The position numbers and the translations under genes were made by a program. From the NCBI RefSeq assembly GCF_014645695.1, contig NZ_BMMF01000004.1, forward strand, positions 193,261 to 257,260: 64,000 nucleotides of DNA. Reading direction: 5' to 3'. Position 1 is the first letter of the stretch. The number at the start of each line of letters is the position of its first letter. The notes under the pieces are model-generated. The model searched no databases. It saw only the letters and a program-made list of their open reading frames with translations, and was not told where the DNA came from. Source of the stretch: Salinarimonas ramus. Lineage in GTDB: Bacteria > Pseudomonadota > Alphaproteobacteria > Rhizobiales > Beijerinckiaceae. Below are positions 43,829-52,504 of this stretch, piece by piece.

Positions 43829-44759
43829 GATCGTTCTCCGTTCCTGCCGCTCCCGCGAGCATCGTCCCCCGATGCCCCGCCGCCCGCCGCTCCTCGCAAT
43901 GATCGCTGTCCGAGCACACGAACATGCGCCCGCCCCGGTCGTCGAGGACGACCTCGTCGAGATACACGCCCGTCGCCGCGCAGAGCGCGCAGGGCTCGGC
44001 GAAGCGCTGGATGGTGAAGGGGTGGTCCTCGAAGTCCAGCGAGCGCACCCGCGTGTAGGGCGGCACCGCGTAGATGCGCTGCTCGCGCCCCGCGCCGAAG
44101 AGCTGCAGCGCCGGCGACATCTCCATCTTCGGGTTGTCGAACTTCGGCGTCGGCGAGGGCGCCATGACGTAGCGCCCGTTCACCTCGACGGGATAGTCGT
44201 AGGTCTTGGCGATGTGCCCGTGCTGGGCGATGTCCTCGTAGAGCTTCACGTGCATGACGCCGTACTCCGCGAGCGCGTGGAGCGTGCGCGTCTCCGTCTC
44301 CCGCGGCTCGAGCAGGCGCAGCGGCTCGGGGATCGGCACCTGGTAGACCAGGATCTGCCCCTCGCGCAGCGGCGCCTCCGGGATGCGGTGGCGCGTCTGG
44401 ATCATCGTCGCCTCGGCCGTGTGCGTCGTCGTCGCGACGCCGGCGGTGCGCGCGAAGAACTTGCGGATCGAGACCGCGTTCGTCGTGTCGTCCGAGCCCT
44501 GGTCGATGACCTTGAGCACGTCGTCGGGGCCGATGACGGAGGCCGTCACCTGCACGCCGCCCGTGCCCCAGCCGTAGGGCATCGGCATCTCCCGCGAGGC
44601 GAAGGGCACCTGGTATCCGGGGATCGCGATGCCCTTGAGGATCGCGCGGCGGATCATCCGCTTCGTCTGCTCGTCGAGATAGGCGAAGTTGTAGCCGGTG
44701 GCGGCGTCGGCGGCTCCTCGCGGAGCGCCGGCCGTCTCGATCGTGGTCTCGGCGCTCAT
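43821..44759 (-). CDS. phnJ: Alpha-D-ribose 1-methylphosphonate 5-phosphate C-P lyase PhnJ
   Basis: The 312-residue radical-SAM enzyme breaks the carbon-phosphorus bond. The [4Fe-4S] cysteines fit the PhnJ pattern: Cys257, Cys260, Cys282 and Cys288 in CALC...VCSDSDHC. GYNFAYLDEQTKRMIRRAILKG and PYGWGTGGVQVT are conserved PhnJ segments. The start is ATG 44759, overlapping phnI by 4 bases; longer frames upstream are shadows. All catalytic Cys residues are present, so the operon should be active. Confidence 0.96.
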   Translation of the reverse strand: MSAETTIETAGAPRGAADAATGYNFAYLDEQTKRMIRRAILKGIAIPGYQVPFASREMPMPYGWGTGGVQVTASVIGPDDVLKVIDQGSDDTTNAVSIRKFFARTAGVATTTHTAEATMIQTRHRIPEAPLREGQILVYQVPIPEPLRLLEPRETETRTLHALAEYGVMHVKLYEDIAQHGHIAKTYDYPVEVNGRYVMAPSPTPKFDNPKMEMSPALQLFGAGREQRIYAVPPYTRVRSLDFEDHPFTIQRFAEPCALCAATGVYLDEVVLDDRGGRMFVCSDSDHCEERRAAGHRGTMLAGAAGTENDHA

Positions 44760-45910
44760 TCCGCGGCCTCCTTCGTCTCGGATGCGCTCTCGTCCTGCGT
44801 GCTCTCGCCTTGCGCCGACGCGGCCCGGCGCACGGCGATCTCCGCGCGCATGCCGCGCACGAGATGGAGCTCCGCCTGGAAGTCCACGTAATGCGGCAGC
44901 TTCAGGTGCTCGACGAAGCCCGTCGCCTGGACGTTGTCGGCGTGCGAGAGCACGAATTCCTCGTCCTGGGCGGGATTGCGGCGCTCCTCGTCGAGCTCGC
45001 CGGCGCGCAGCGCCCGGTCGACGAGGGACATGGCCATGGCCTTGCGCTCGTTCTGGCCGAACGCCAAGCCGTAACCGCGGGTGAATTGCGGGGGCACCTC
45101 GGCGGAGCCCTTGAACTGGTTGACCATCTGGCACTCGGTGACGAGCATCTCGCCCAGCGGCACCTCGAAGCCCAGTTCCTCGGGCACGAAGCCCACCTCG
45201 ACAGTACCGATACGCACCTCGCCCACGAAGGGATGGTTCTTGCCGTAGCCGCGCTGCGTCGAGTAGCCGAGCGCGAGGAGGAAGCCCTCGTCGCCCCGCG
45301 TCAGCGCCTGGAGCCGCAGGTCGCGCGACGCCGGGAAGCCCAGGGGCGCACGGGTGAGGTCGGCGACCGGCGCATCGGCGTCGGCGCTCTCGCGCTCGAT
45401 CAGGTCCTCGCCGGCGAGGAGATCGGTGACGCGCGGCATGCGCGCGGCGTCCTCCTCGCGCGCCGCGTCGAGGGCGGCCTCCGGCGCCGGCGGCGGCTCG
45501 ACGCCGGCCGCGAGGGCGAAGTCGACGAGGCGATGCGTGTAATCGAAGGTCGGCCCCAGCACCTGCCCGCCCGGCAGGTCCTTGTAGGTCGCCGAGATGC
45601 GCCGGCGCACCCGCATGGCGCCCGTGTCGAGGGCCTCGCAATAGCCGAAGCGCGGCAGCGTCGTGCGGAAGGCGCGCAGCAGGAAGATCGCCTCGATCAG
45701 GTCTCCCCGCGCCTGCTTGATGGCGAGCGCGGCGAGCTCGCGATCGTACAGCGATCCCTCCGTCATCACCCGGTCGACGGCGAGCGCGAGCTGCTCGGCG
45801 ATCTGGTCCGTGCCGATCTCGGGCACGGAGCGGTCGCCGCGCCGCGCGTCCGCCAGGAGCGCGTGGGCGTTGTCGATGGCGGCCTCGCCGCCCTTCACCG
45901 CGACGTACAT
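44756..45910 (-). CDS. phnI: C-P lyase core protein PhnI
   Basis: The 384-residue subunit starts MYVAVKGGEAAIDNAHALLA and contains TDQIAEQLALAVDRVMTEGSLYDRELAALAIKQARGD and LGYSTQRGYGKNHPFVGEVRIG, typical of PhnI. With PhnG, PhnH and PhnL it makes the ribose phosphonate triphosphate; alone it has nucleosidase activity. It overlaps phnJ by 4 bases and follows phnH by 4 bases. The C-terminal QGESTQDESASETKEAAE is a low-complexity tail. Confidence 0.95.
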   Translation of the reverse strand: MYVAVKGGEAAIDNAHALLADARRGDRSVPEIGTDQIAEQLALAVDRVMTEGSLYDRELAALAIKQARGDLIEAIFLLRAFRTTLPRFGYCEALDTGAMRVRRRISATYKDLPGGQVLGPTFDYTHRLVDFALAAGVEPPPAPEAALDAAREEDAARMPRVTDLLAGEDLIERESADADAPVADLTRAPLGFPASRDLRLQALTRGDEGFLLALGYSTQRGYGKNHPFVGEVRIGTVEVGFVPEELGFEVPLGEMLVTECQMVNQFKGSAEVPPQFTRGYGLAFGQNERKAMAMSLVDRALRAGELDEERRNPAQDEEFVLSHADNVQATGFVEHLKLPHYVDFQAELHLVRGMRAEIAVRRAASAQGESTQDESASETKEAAE

Positions 45911-45914
45911 GGGC

Positions 45915-46511
45915 TCACTCCCGGATCATGGTGGTGCGCGGCAGGCCGGCGACGCGATCGCCGGCCGTGAGGAGCACGTCGACGCCCCGTGGGAACAGCG
46001 CTCCGTTCGCCCGAAAGCGCGCGAGGAAATCCTTCGGCAGAGGCGAAGCGGCGAGGCGCGCGCTCTCGCGAATGCCGGGCCCCTCCAGGTGGAGCCCCGC
46101 GCCGCTCTCCAGCCGCTCGCAGGCGAGCACGAGGGTGGTCGAGCGGTCGGGGAAGGCCTGCTCGCCGAGCGCGAAGGCCTCGAAGCCCGGCATGCCGGCC
46201 GGATCGGCGATCAGCGCGAAGGCGGCCTCGCACCCGTCGGTGACGATCCGCGCGCCGGTGTGGAAACGCAGCCAGTCCGCCACCGCCGGCACGCGCGCCA
46301 GCGGCACGTCGAGCCAGAGCGGCGCCTCGTGGTCGGCGAGGGTCAGCGCGATCGCGGCGAGCGCCGGGGTCAGCGGCGCAGGCGGCGCGATGGCGACCGG
46401 CAGGCGCTGGAGCGTGCCGGGGCGCGCGAGCGCCTCCATCACGGCCCGGAAGGCGCCTTGCGCCTCGATGACGGGATCGGCGAAGCCGGGTGCGAGGGCG
46501 AGCGTATCCAT
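45915..46511 (-). CDS. phnH: C-P lyase core protein PhnH
   Basis: The 198-residue subunit has GFADPVIEAQGAFRAVMEALARPGTLQRLPVAI at the N-terminus and ERLESGAGLHLEGPGI and FPRGVDVLLTAGDRVAGLPRTT near the end, as in PhnH. It dimerises within the PhnGHIJ complex. ATG 46511 is chosen; phnG's stop lies 1 base upstream, so translation is coupled. Confidence 0.94.
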   Translation of the reverse strand: MDTLALAPGFADPVIEAQGAFRAVMEALARPGTLQRLPVAIAPPAPLTPALAAIALTLADHEAPLWLDVPLARVPAVADWLRFHTGARIVTDGCEAAFALIADPAGMPGFEAFALGEQAFPDRSTTLVLACERLESGAGLHLEGPGIRESARLAASPLPKDFLARFRANGALFPRGVDVLLTAGDRVAGLPRTTMIRE

Positions 46512-46512
46512 C

Positions 46513-46980
46513 TCAGTCCTCCCCGCGGACCATCGTGAAGAAATCGACCTTCGTCGCGGCGACCTGGCGCGCCTCGCGGGCGCGCTCGGCGGCGACCCGG
46601 TCGGCCACAGGTGCCAGCGCCACCTCGACGGCGTCCGGTCGCGCCTGGAAGAGCGCGTCCAGGATCGCCGCCTTTCGAGCGCGGACGGCGTCACGCCCCA
46701 GATGGTAGGCGAACCCCGCCTCGCCGGTGGGCAGGCGCACGGCGGCGCGGGTGACCGTCGCCTCGCCGGCGTTGAACGGGCGCCCGTCGCCGCCGATGCG
46801 CCCGCGCGTCATCACGAGCCCGGTCTCGGGCCGACGAAGGTCCGCGACGTCGGCGGGTGCGTCGAGGGCGGCGAGCGCCGCGTCGAGCTCGTCGGTGCGC
46901 GCCAAGGCGCACAGCCGCATCGCCGCTTGCCGGGCGCGGACGCCCTGCGGGGTTGCGGCACTCGTGGTAGAGGAGGTCAT
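46513..46980 (-). CDS. phnG: C-P lyase core protein PhnG
   Basis: The 155-residue subunit has RARQAAMRLCALARTDELDAAL, RRPETGLVMTRGRIGGDGRPFNAGEATVTRAAVRL and AEREARE-like C-terminal sequence, as in PhnG. It is the first gene of the minus-strand phn operon. ATG 46980 is directly downstream of the PhnF operator region; a longer frame to 47103 crosses the operator and is not used. Confidence 0.93.
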   Translation of the reverse strand: MTSSTTSAATPQGVRARQAAMRLCALARTDELDAALAALDAPADVADLRRPETGLVMTRGRIGGDGRPFNAGEATVTRAAVRLPTGEAGFAYHLGRDAVRARKAAILDALFQARPDAVEVALAPVADRVAAERAREARQVAATKVDFFTMVRGED

Positions 46981-47008
46981 GACCGCTCCGAACGGGTTGG
47001 CCGAAAAG

Positions 47009-47028
47009 TTGTCTAGTGATATAGACAA
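47009..47028. promoter_or_regulatory. PhnF operator between phnG and phnF
   Basis: TTGTCTA-GTGATA-TAGACAA is a perfect 7-bp inverted repeat. Its TCTAG and TAGAC elements resemble the TGGTATAGACCA-like sites bound by PhnF. It sits in the 83-base divergent gap, 28 bases before phnG and 35 before phnF, well placed to control both. Confidence 0.75.
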
Positions 47029-47063
47029 TCCGCCAAGCCGGTCAAATGAAGTTTCGGTGACAG

Positions 47064-47828
47064 ATGCCCGACCCCTCGCCCTCGCCCCCGCCCTCGCCTG
47101 CATCCCCGTCCCTGATCCGCGGCGCCGGCGTCGCCGCCTGGCGCCAGATCGTCGACGGGATCGAGGCGGACATCGCCTCCGGGCGCCTGGCGCCGGGGGA
47201 CAGGCTGGCGCCGGAGACGAGCCTCGCCGAGCGTTTCGGCGTGAACCGCCACACCGTGCGGCGCGCCCTCTCGGAGCTCGCCGCCCGCGGCCTCGTGCGC
47301 GCGACGCAGGGACGCGGCACCTTCGTCGAGGCGCGCACGCTCGCCTACCCGATCGGCCCGCGCACCCGCTTCACGGAGATCGTCGCCGGCGCGGGACGCC
47401 AGGCCTCCGGCGAGCTGATCTCGGCCCGGGAGACCGCGGCAAACGCGTGGGCGGCCGAGCGGCTGGGCCTCGCCGCGGGCGCGCCGGTGCTCGAGCTCGT
47501 GACGATGCGCGCCGCCGACGGCACGCCGATCTCGCTCGCGACGAGCACCTTCCCGCTGCCGCGCTTCGCGGGGCTCGACGCCCTCTTCAGGGAGACGCGC
47601 TCCCTCACCCTCGCCTATCGCCGCATGGGCATACCCGATTATCGCCGGCTCACGAGCACGGTCACCGCCCGCCCCGCCGCGCCCGAGGAGGCCGCCGCCC
47701 TCGACCTCGCACCGGGCCGCATCCTCCTCGTCCTCGACAACGTCAACACCGACCCGGAAGGGACCCGCATTCAGGCGACCCGCGCGCTGTTTTCGGCGGA
47801 TCGGGTGGAGATGGTGGTGGAGTGGTGA
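47064..47828 (+). CDS. phnF: GntR/UTRA family repressor PhnF
   Basis: The 254-residue product has a GntR winged helix (IASGRLAPGDRLAPETSLAERFGVNRHTVRRALSELAARGLVRATQGRGTFVE) and a C-terminal UTRA effector domain. It is divergent from the phn operon, which together with the operator identifies it as PhnF, the phosphonate-responsive regulator. Its N-terminus is Pro/Ser-rich (MPDPSPSPPPSPASPS), slightly unusual. Confidence 0.92.
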   Translation: MPDPSPSPPPSPASPSLIRGAGVAAWRQIVDGIEADIASGRLAPGDRLAPETSLAERFGVNRHTVRRALSELAARGLVRATQGRGTFVEARTLAYPIGPRTRFTEIVAGAGRQASGELISARETAANAWAAERLGLAAGAPVLELVTMRAADGTPISLATSTFPLPRFAGLDALFRETRSLTLAYRRMGIPDYRRLTSTVTARPAAPEEAAALDLAPGRILLVLDNVNTDPEGTRIQATRALFSADRVEMVVEW

Positions 47829-47829
47829 G

Positions 47830-48588
47830 TCACCCCAGCTGGAGAGCGACGACGAGAATGAGTGCCGCGACGGCTATGACGAGGCATCGACGGGCGTAGA
47901 CGGGAACGTGCTTGCGCCAGCCCGGGTCGATGGGCTTCGATCGACGGAGGCGCTCCGTCACGATGGCAGGAAGAACCCAGTGGCGAAAATGCTCCTGGGT
48001 CAGCGCGCCCGAATGATCGTATCGGAAGAAGCGATCGACGATCGGCGCGCCATTGAAGCCGCATGTACCCACGGGTCCGTAGACGCTCGGCTTCACCGTC
48101 GCCGCCACGAGCGGCCACACGTCGTGGACGCCACATTCGTTCACGACGAAAGTCTCGACGCTATCGAAGAGCCCCGCATCGATAGGGTGACAGATTGCTC
48201 CGGCGAGAAAGACTCCGGTGATCCGGCGTTCGATCCTGGGCACAAGCCGCGCGAGAACGCTCGTACCGTAGCTGTGGGCGAAAAAGAAGAGGCGCGCGTC
48301 GGGGTGCCTGGCGACGATCGTCGCGATCCTTCCGAGAACGAATTCCTCGATGAGCCGCGCCTTCGAGCCGGTGAGGAACGCCCACGTGTCGAGACGACCG
48401 AAGTTGACGGCCTCGATGGCGACCCGCCCGCTGACGAACCGGTCCGCTTCGGCTTGGAACGTGTGGCGCCAGAACCCGTCGTCCCGCATGCCATGCAAGA
48501 CGACGACGAGCCGCTCCGGGGGTGGCGGAGCGACATCCGTCTCCTGGACGAATGGCGCGATACCGATCTCACGGAAATGATCTGCCAT
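47830..48588 (-). CDS. Alpha/beta-hydrolase-like protein with C-terminal membrane span
   Basis: The 252-residue product has an alpha/beta-hydrolase look: RLVVVLHGMRDDGFW near residue 26 and the nucleophile-elbow-like FFFAHSYGTSVLARL, with FLAGAICHPID after it. The C-terminal 20 residues (CLVIAVAALILVVALQLG) are a membrane segment, so it is probably tail-anchored. The catalytic His is not certain. It converges with phnF and separates phnF from the hexapeptide transferase. Codon choice appears less GC-biased than in the phn genes. The function is unknown. Confidence 0.65.
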   Translation of the reverse strand: MADHFREIGIAPFVQETDVAPPPPERLVVVLHGMRDDGFWRHTFQAEADRFVSGRVAIEAVNFGRLDTWAFLTGSKARLIEEFVLGRIATIVARHPDARLFFFAHSYGTSVLARLVPRIERRITGVFLAGAICHPIDAGLFDSVETFVVNECGVHDVWPLVAATVKPSVYGPVGTCGFNGAPIVDRFFRYDHSGALTQEHFRHWVLPAIVTERLRRSKPIDPGWRKHVPVYARRCLVIAVAALILVVALQLG

Positions 48589-48659
48589 ACGCAGCCCCCG
48601 CTTCTGCGAGGGCGCCTTAGCCTAAAGCTCGACCAGGGGTCAAATCTAAATCTCGGACG

Positions 48660-48974
48660 CTATCCGAGCGCGTGCTTTCGGCTCTGCTTAGGCACCCACT
48701 GGTTCTTCTGCCGCTCCGCATTCCGCAGGGCGGGCATGGTGACGAAATGCCGATCGCCGTTCTCGTCCGTGAGCGATGCGATGCGGCGACCGTCCACGAT
48801 CTCGTCCACCGCCCACTCCATCAAGGTCAGCGCGTTGTTGAAGAGGTCCTTGCGCGTCGCGATCCCGCAGACCTCCATCATCCAGTTGAGACGCGCGACC
48901 TCTTCGGGAGAAAGGTCGAGCTGGACGCGGGTCTTAGCCGCTCCACTATCGCCCTCGGGCATGATCATCCTCAT
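48660..48974 (-). CDS. Small ribbon-helix-helix-like protein
   Basis: The 104-residue product has a segment TRVQLDLSPEEVARLNWMMEVCGIATRKDLFNNALTLMEWAVDEI that resembles a ribbon-helix-helix fold: one beta strand then two helices. A C-terminal DGRRIASLTDENGDRHFVTMPAL part follows. Such proteins are often small DNA-binding regulators or antitoxins. No toxin gene overlaps it. The start may be the first or one of the next Met codons (48974, 48968, 48962). Confidence 0.5.
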   Translation of the reverse strand: MRMIMPEGDSGAAKTRVQLDLSPEEVARLNWMMEVCGIATRKDLFNNALTLMEWAVDEIVDGRRIASLTDENGDRHFVTMPALRNAERQKNQWVPKQSRKHALG

Positions 48975-49040
48975 CCGATGAGTAGTCGATGGGGGTAGAA
49001 TAGCCGATGGTGCGAATTTCGTCGAACGAAAAGCGGACGA

Positions 49041-49658
49041 CTAAATCCCCTCCCGCTCCAGAAACGCCTCAACCCCGAGCCCCCTGAAAGCCGGCAGCGC
49101 GCGGCGCAGGCGCTCGTGGTCCCAGTCCCACCAGGAGAGCGCGAGGAGGCGCTCGGCGACGTCCTCGGGGAAGCGGCGGCGGATGGGGCGGGCGGGGTTT
49201 CCGACGACGATCGTGTAGGGCGCGACGTCCTTCGTCACGATGGCGCCCGCCCCCACCACCGCCCCGGTGCCGATCGTGCGCCCGGGCAGGATCACCGCCC
49301 CGTGGCCGATCCAGACGTCGTGGCCGATGGTCACGGGGAACGAACGCCGCCATTCGAAGAACGCCGCCTCGTCCTCCTCCAGATCGGGCCAGTAGGCGGA
49401 GGCGCGGTAGGTGAAGTGCGCCTGGCTCGCCCGTTCCATCGGATGGTTGCCGGGGTTGATGCGCACCATGCGGGCGATCGAGGTGAACTTGCCGATCGTC
49501 GTGTAGGCGACCTCGCCATCCTCGACGATGTAGGAGTAATCGTCGAGCACGCTCTCGGTCAGGCGCGTGCGCGCGCCCACCTCGGTATAGCGGCCGAGCC
49601 GCGTGTCGACGATGCGGGCGCCCTCGTGGACGAGGGGCGTTTCGGACAGGCGCTTCAC
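49041..49658 (-). CDS. Hexapeptide-repeat acyltransferase of the phosphonate-linked family
   Basis: The 205-residue product has left-handed beta-helix repeats: [52 protein letters not shown], and an N-terminal part [46 protein letters not shown]. This fits the transferase family regularly found in phn operons. It probably acylates an aminoalkylphosphonate or a pathway intermediate. It is near the phn operon but separated from phnF by two unrelated genes on its own strand, and is divergent from the Nudix gene. Confidence 0.85.
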   Translation of the reverse strand: MKRLSETPLVHEGARIVDTRLGRYTEVGARTRLTESVLDDYSYIVEDGEVAYTTIGKFTSIARMVRINPGNHPMERASQAHFTYRASAYWPDLEEDEAAFFEWRRSFPVTIGHDVWIGHGAVILPGRTIGTGAVVGAGAIVTKDVAPYTIVVGNPARPIRRRFPEDVAERLLALSWWDWDHERLRRALPAFRGLGVEAFLEREGI

Positions 49659-49821
49659 GGGTCTCGGCTCCTCTGGCGGGCTCTCGGGGCGGGCTCGTAG
49701 CGCGACGACGGAAGCGGGCTCCCTAGCGCGCCCGTCCGACGGTCTCGTGACGGTGCCCGCGTCACGCGCTTCCGCGTCTCGCCGCTTGCCCTTCCGCGCG
49801 GGATTGGCGACAAACGCAGCC

Positions 49822-50265
49822 GTGACCGACGACCGCTACAATCCCTCCCGCCCCTTCCTCGCCGCCAGCGTCGCCGTCGTGCGCGACGGCCGCGTGCTCC
49901 TCGCCGCCCGGGGCAAGCCGCCCATGCGCGGGATCTTCACCCTCCCCGGCGGCCTCGTCGAGACCGGCGAGACCCTCGCCGAGGCGGCCCTGCGCGAGCT
50001 CGGCGAGGAAGTGGGCGTCACGGCCGAGATGATCGGCCCGATCCGCCCCGTCGAGATCATCGAGCGCGACGGGAGCGGACGCGTCACCGCGCATTTCGTC
50101 ATCCAGGCCCACGCCGCGCGCTGGCGCGAGGGCGAGGGCGTCACGGGGCCGGAGGCGACCGCCATCCGCTGGGTCGACGGAGCCGAGGTCGAGAGCCTCC
50201 CCACGACGCCGGGCCTGCCCGCCATCGTGCGCACCGCCATCGCCATGGCGGAGGCCGCCCGATGA
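49822..50265 (+). CDS. Nudix hydrolase
   Basis: The 147-residue product has the Nudix box [24 protein letters not shown] (Gx5Ex7REUxEExGU). The opening [29 protein letters not shown] suggests an ADP-ribose or NADH-type pyrophosphatase. The start is GTG 49822, with no ATG near. It overlaps the next gene by 4 bases (ATGA). The substrate is not defined. Confidence 0.88.
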   Translation: MTDDRYNPSRPFLAASVAVVRDGRVLLAARGKPPMRGIFTLPGGLVETGETLAEAALRELGEEVGVTAEMIGPIRPVEIIERDGSGRVTAHFVIQAHAARWREGEGVTGPEATAIRWVDGAEVESLPTTPGLPAIVRTAIAMAEAAR

Positions 50266-50666
50266 GCCGTGCCCGCGCGCGCGCCGGCGCGCTCCTCCTC
50301 GCCGCCGCGCTCGGCCTCGTCGCGCCCGCCCTGGCGCAGGACGCCCCTCCCCCCGTCGAGCCCACACCCGCACCCGCCTACGAGCCCGATCTCATGCGCT
50401 TGTCGGAGGTGATGGGCGCGCTCGCGTTCCTGCGCGATCTGTGCGGCGACGCCGACGCGCCCGAATGGCCGGCTCGCATGCAGCGCCTCATCGAGGCCGA
50501 AGGCGAGACCCGCGCCGAGCGCCTCGCCGGCGCGTACAATCGCGGCTACCGCGCCTTCGCGCTCACCTATCGCGTCTGCACCCCCGCCGCCGAGCGCGCC
50601 ATCGCGGGCTACCTCGTCGAGGGCGAGCGGCTCTCGCGCTCCGTCGCGCGGCGGTTCGGCGGGTGA
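50262..50666 (+). CDS. TIGR02301 family secreted protein
   Basis: The 134-residue product has a signal peptide (residues 1-25, ending APALAQD) and a short conserved domain with [32 protein letters not shown] and [34 protein letters not shown], as in TIGR02301. Two Cys residues may form a disulfide in the periplasm. The family is restricted largely to Rhizobiales and has no known function. It overlaps the Nudix gene and converges with mutM. Confidence 0.85.
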   Translation: MSRARARAGALLLAAALGLVAPALAQDAPPPVEPTPAPAYEPDLMRLSEVMGALAFLRDLCGDADAPEWPARMQRLIEAEGETRAERLAGAYNRGYRAFALTYRVCTPAAERAIAGYLVEGERLSRSVARRFGG

Positions 50667-50670
50667 CGCC

Positions 50671-51555
50671 TCAGCGCGTCTGGCAATCCGCGCAATAGAA
50701 CGTCGAGCGTCCCGACTGCACGATGCGCGCGATCGTGCCCCCGCAGCCGGCGTTGCGGCAGGGCTCGCCCTCGCGGTCGTAGGCGCGAAAGCCGTGCTGG
50801 AAATAGCCGAGCGAGCCGTCCGCGTGCGCGAAGTCGCGAAGCGTCGAGCCGCCGGCCGCGACCGCCTCGTTCAGCACGGCGCGGATCTCCTCCGCCAGCC
50901 GATGCGCGCTCGGGCGTGGGCGCCCGGTCTTCGTCGCGATCGAGCCCGCCGGCGCCTCCGGATGCAGCCCGGCGCGGTGGAGCGCCTCGCAGACGTAGAT
51001 GTTGCCCAAGCCCGCGATCAGCCGCTGGTCGAGGAGCGCGGCCTTGAGCGGGGCGATCTTGTGCACGAAGAGCCGCGCCAGCGTCTCGCCCGAGAGCGCG
51101 TTGCCGAGCGGCTCGATGCCGAGCGCGGCGAAGTGCTTGCACGAGGCGAGCTCGGCGGAGGCGACGAGGTCCATGTAGCCGAAGCGCCGCACGTCGTTGT
51201 AGGTGATGCGCGTGCCCGTATCGAGCTTGAACACGACGTGGTCGTGGATCGGCATCGTGCCCGGATCGTGGTGGAACTCGCCCGGCACGATCGTGCGCTC
51301 CGGCAGCGCCACGGTGAAGCGCCCCGTCATGCCCAGATGCATGATCAGGCTCTCGCCGGTCGAGAGGTCCGCGACGAGGTACTTCGCCCGCCGGGAGAGC
51401 GCCTCGACCCGCGCGCCCTCGAGCCGCGCCACGAAGCGCTCGGGGAACGGAAACCGCAGGTCCGGCCGGCGTTGCTCGACCGACGCGAAGCGCGCCCCCA
51501 CGAGGGCGGGCTCGAGGCCACGGCGGACGGTCTCGACTTCGGGAAGCTCGGGCAT
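50671..51555 (-). CDS. mutM: Formamidopyrimidine-DNA glycosylase MutM
   Basis: The 294-residue enzyme removes 8-oxoguanine and nicks DNA. It starts with the catalytic [13 protein letters not shown] (Pro2, Glu3, Glu6), contains [11 protein letters not shown] and [26 protein letters not shown], and ends with a zinc finger (Cys266, Cys271, Cys288, Cys291). Divergent from ubiE, the usual order in this group. Confidence 0.96.
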   Translation of the reverse strand: MPELPEVETVRRGLEPALVGARFASVEQRRPDLRFPFPERFVARLEGARVEALSRRAKYLVADLSTGESLIMHLGMTGRFTVALPERTIVPGEFHHDPGTMPIHDHVVFKLDTGTRITYNDVRRFGYMDLVASAELASCKHFAALGIEPLGNALSGETLARLFVHKIAPLKAALLDQRLIAGLGNIYVCEALHRAGLHPEAPAGSIATKTGRPRPSAHRLAEEIRAVLNEAVAAGGSTLRDFAHADGSLGYFQHGFRAYDREGEPCRNAGCGGTIARIVQSGRSTFYCADCQTR

Positions 51556-51717
51556 TTCGTCGCTGATCTCGGGCGGATGGCGTTGCGCGGGGCGTGCGGG
51601 TGGGAAAAGCGGGCCGGCCGCCTAGATCAGATAGCCTCGGGCGGGCACTTTCGCTATGTCTCCCCGCGACGACGACGACGAGGGCCGGCAGGCGACCTTC
51701 GAGAACGGACGAGAAGC

Positions 51718-52491
51718 ATGGCCGACGAGACCCAGGCGCGCACCGATCCCGGCACCACCCATTTCGGCTACGAGACCGTCGCGCTCGGCGAGAAGCAGGG
51801 GCGCGTCGACGAGGTGTTCCGCTCGGTCGCCTCCCGCTACGACCTGATGAACGACCTGATGTCGGTGGGCCTCCACCGCGCCTGGAAGGACGCCATGGTG
51901 TCCGCGCTGCGTCCGCCGCGCACGCGCCCCTACCGCCATCTCGACGTCGCCGGCGGCACGGGCGACATCGCCTTTCGCGTCCTCGACGAGGCCGGGCCGG
52001 CGGCGCACGTCACCGTGCTCGACATCAACCCGGACATGCTGGCGGTGGGCCGCGAGCGGGCAGGCGAGCGCTACGGCCCGCGCGCCGAGTTCGTCGAAGG
52101 CAACGCCGAGAGCCTGCCCTTCGAGGACAGGAGCTTCGACGGCTACACCATCGCCTTCGGCATCCGCAACGTGCCGCGCATCGAGGCCGCGCTCGCCGAG
52201 GCGCACCGGGTGCTCAAGACCGGCGGGCGCTTCCTGTGCCTCGAGTTCTCCATGCCCGACATGCCGGGCTTCGACCGGATCTACGACGCCTATTCCTTCA
52301 ACGTCATCCCGCGCCTGGGCAAGGCGGTGACGGGGGACGCGGAGAGCTATCGCTACCTCGTCGAATCGATCCGCCGCTTCCCGACGCCGGGCGTCTTCGC
52401 CGACATGATCGAGGAGGCCGGCTTCCGGCGCGTCACGCACCGGGCCATGACGGGCGGCATCGTGCGCCTGCATTCGGGCTGGAAGATCTGA
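51718..52491 (+). CDS. ubiE: Ubiquinone/menaquinone C-methyltransferase UbiE
   Basis: The 257-residue SAM-dependent enzyme has [21 protein letters not shown], motif [45 protein letters not shown] and the C-terminal [12 protein letters not shown], all UbiE signatures. It methylates the quinone ring at C-2 in ubiquinone synthesis. ATG 51718 is chosen ([10 protein letters not shown]). ubiB follows 13 bases after its stop, forming a ubiquinone pair. Confidence 0.96.
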   Translation: MADETQARTDPGTTHFGYETVALGEKQGRVDEVFRSVASRYDLMNDLMSVGLHRAWKDAMVSALRPPRTRPYRHLDVAGGTGDIAFRVLDEAGPAAHVTVLDINPDMLAVGRERAGERYGPRAEFVEGNAESLPFEDRSFDGYTIAFGIRNVPRIEAALAEAHRVLKTGGRFLCLEFSMPDMPGFDRIYDAYSFNVIPRLGKAVTGDAESYRYLVESIRRFPTPGVFADMIEEAGFRRVTHRAMTGGIVRLHSGWKI

Positions 52492-52504
52492 TGGGCGTGC
52501 GTTC

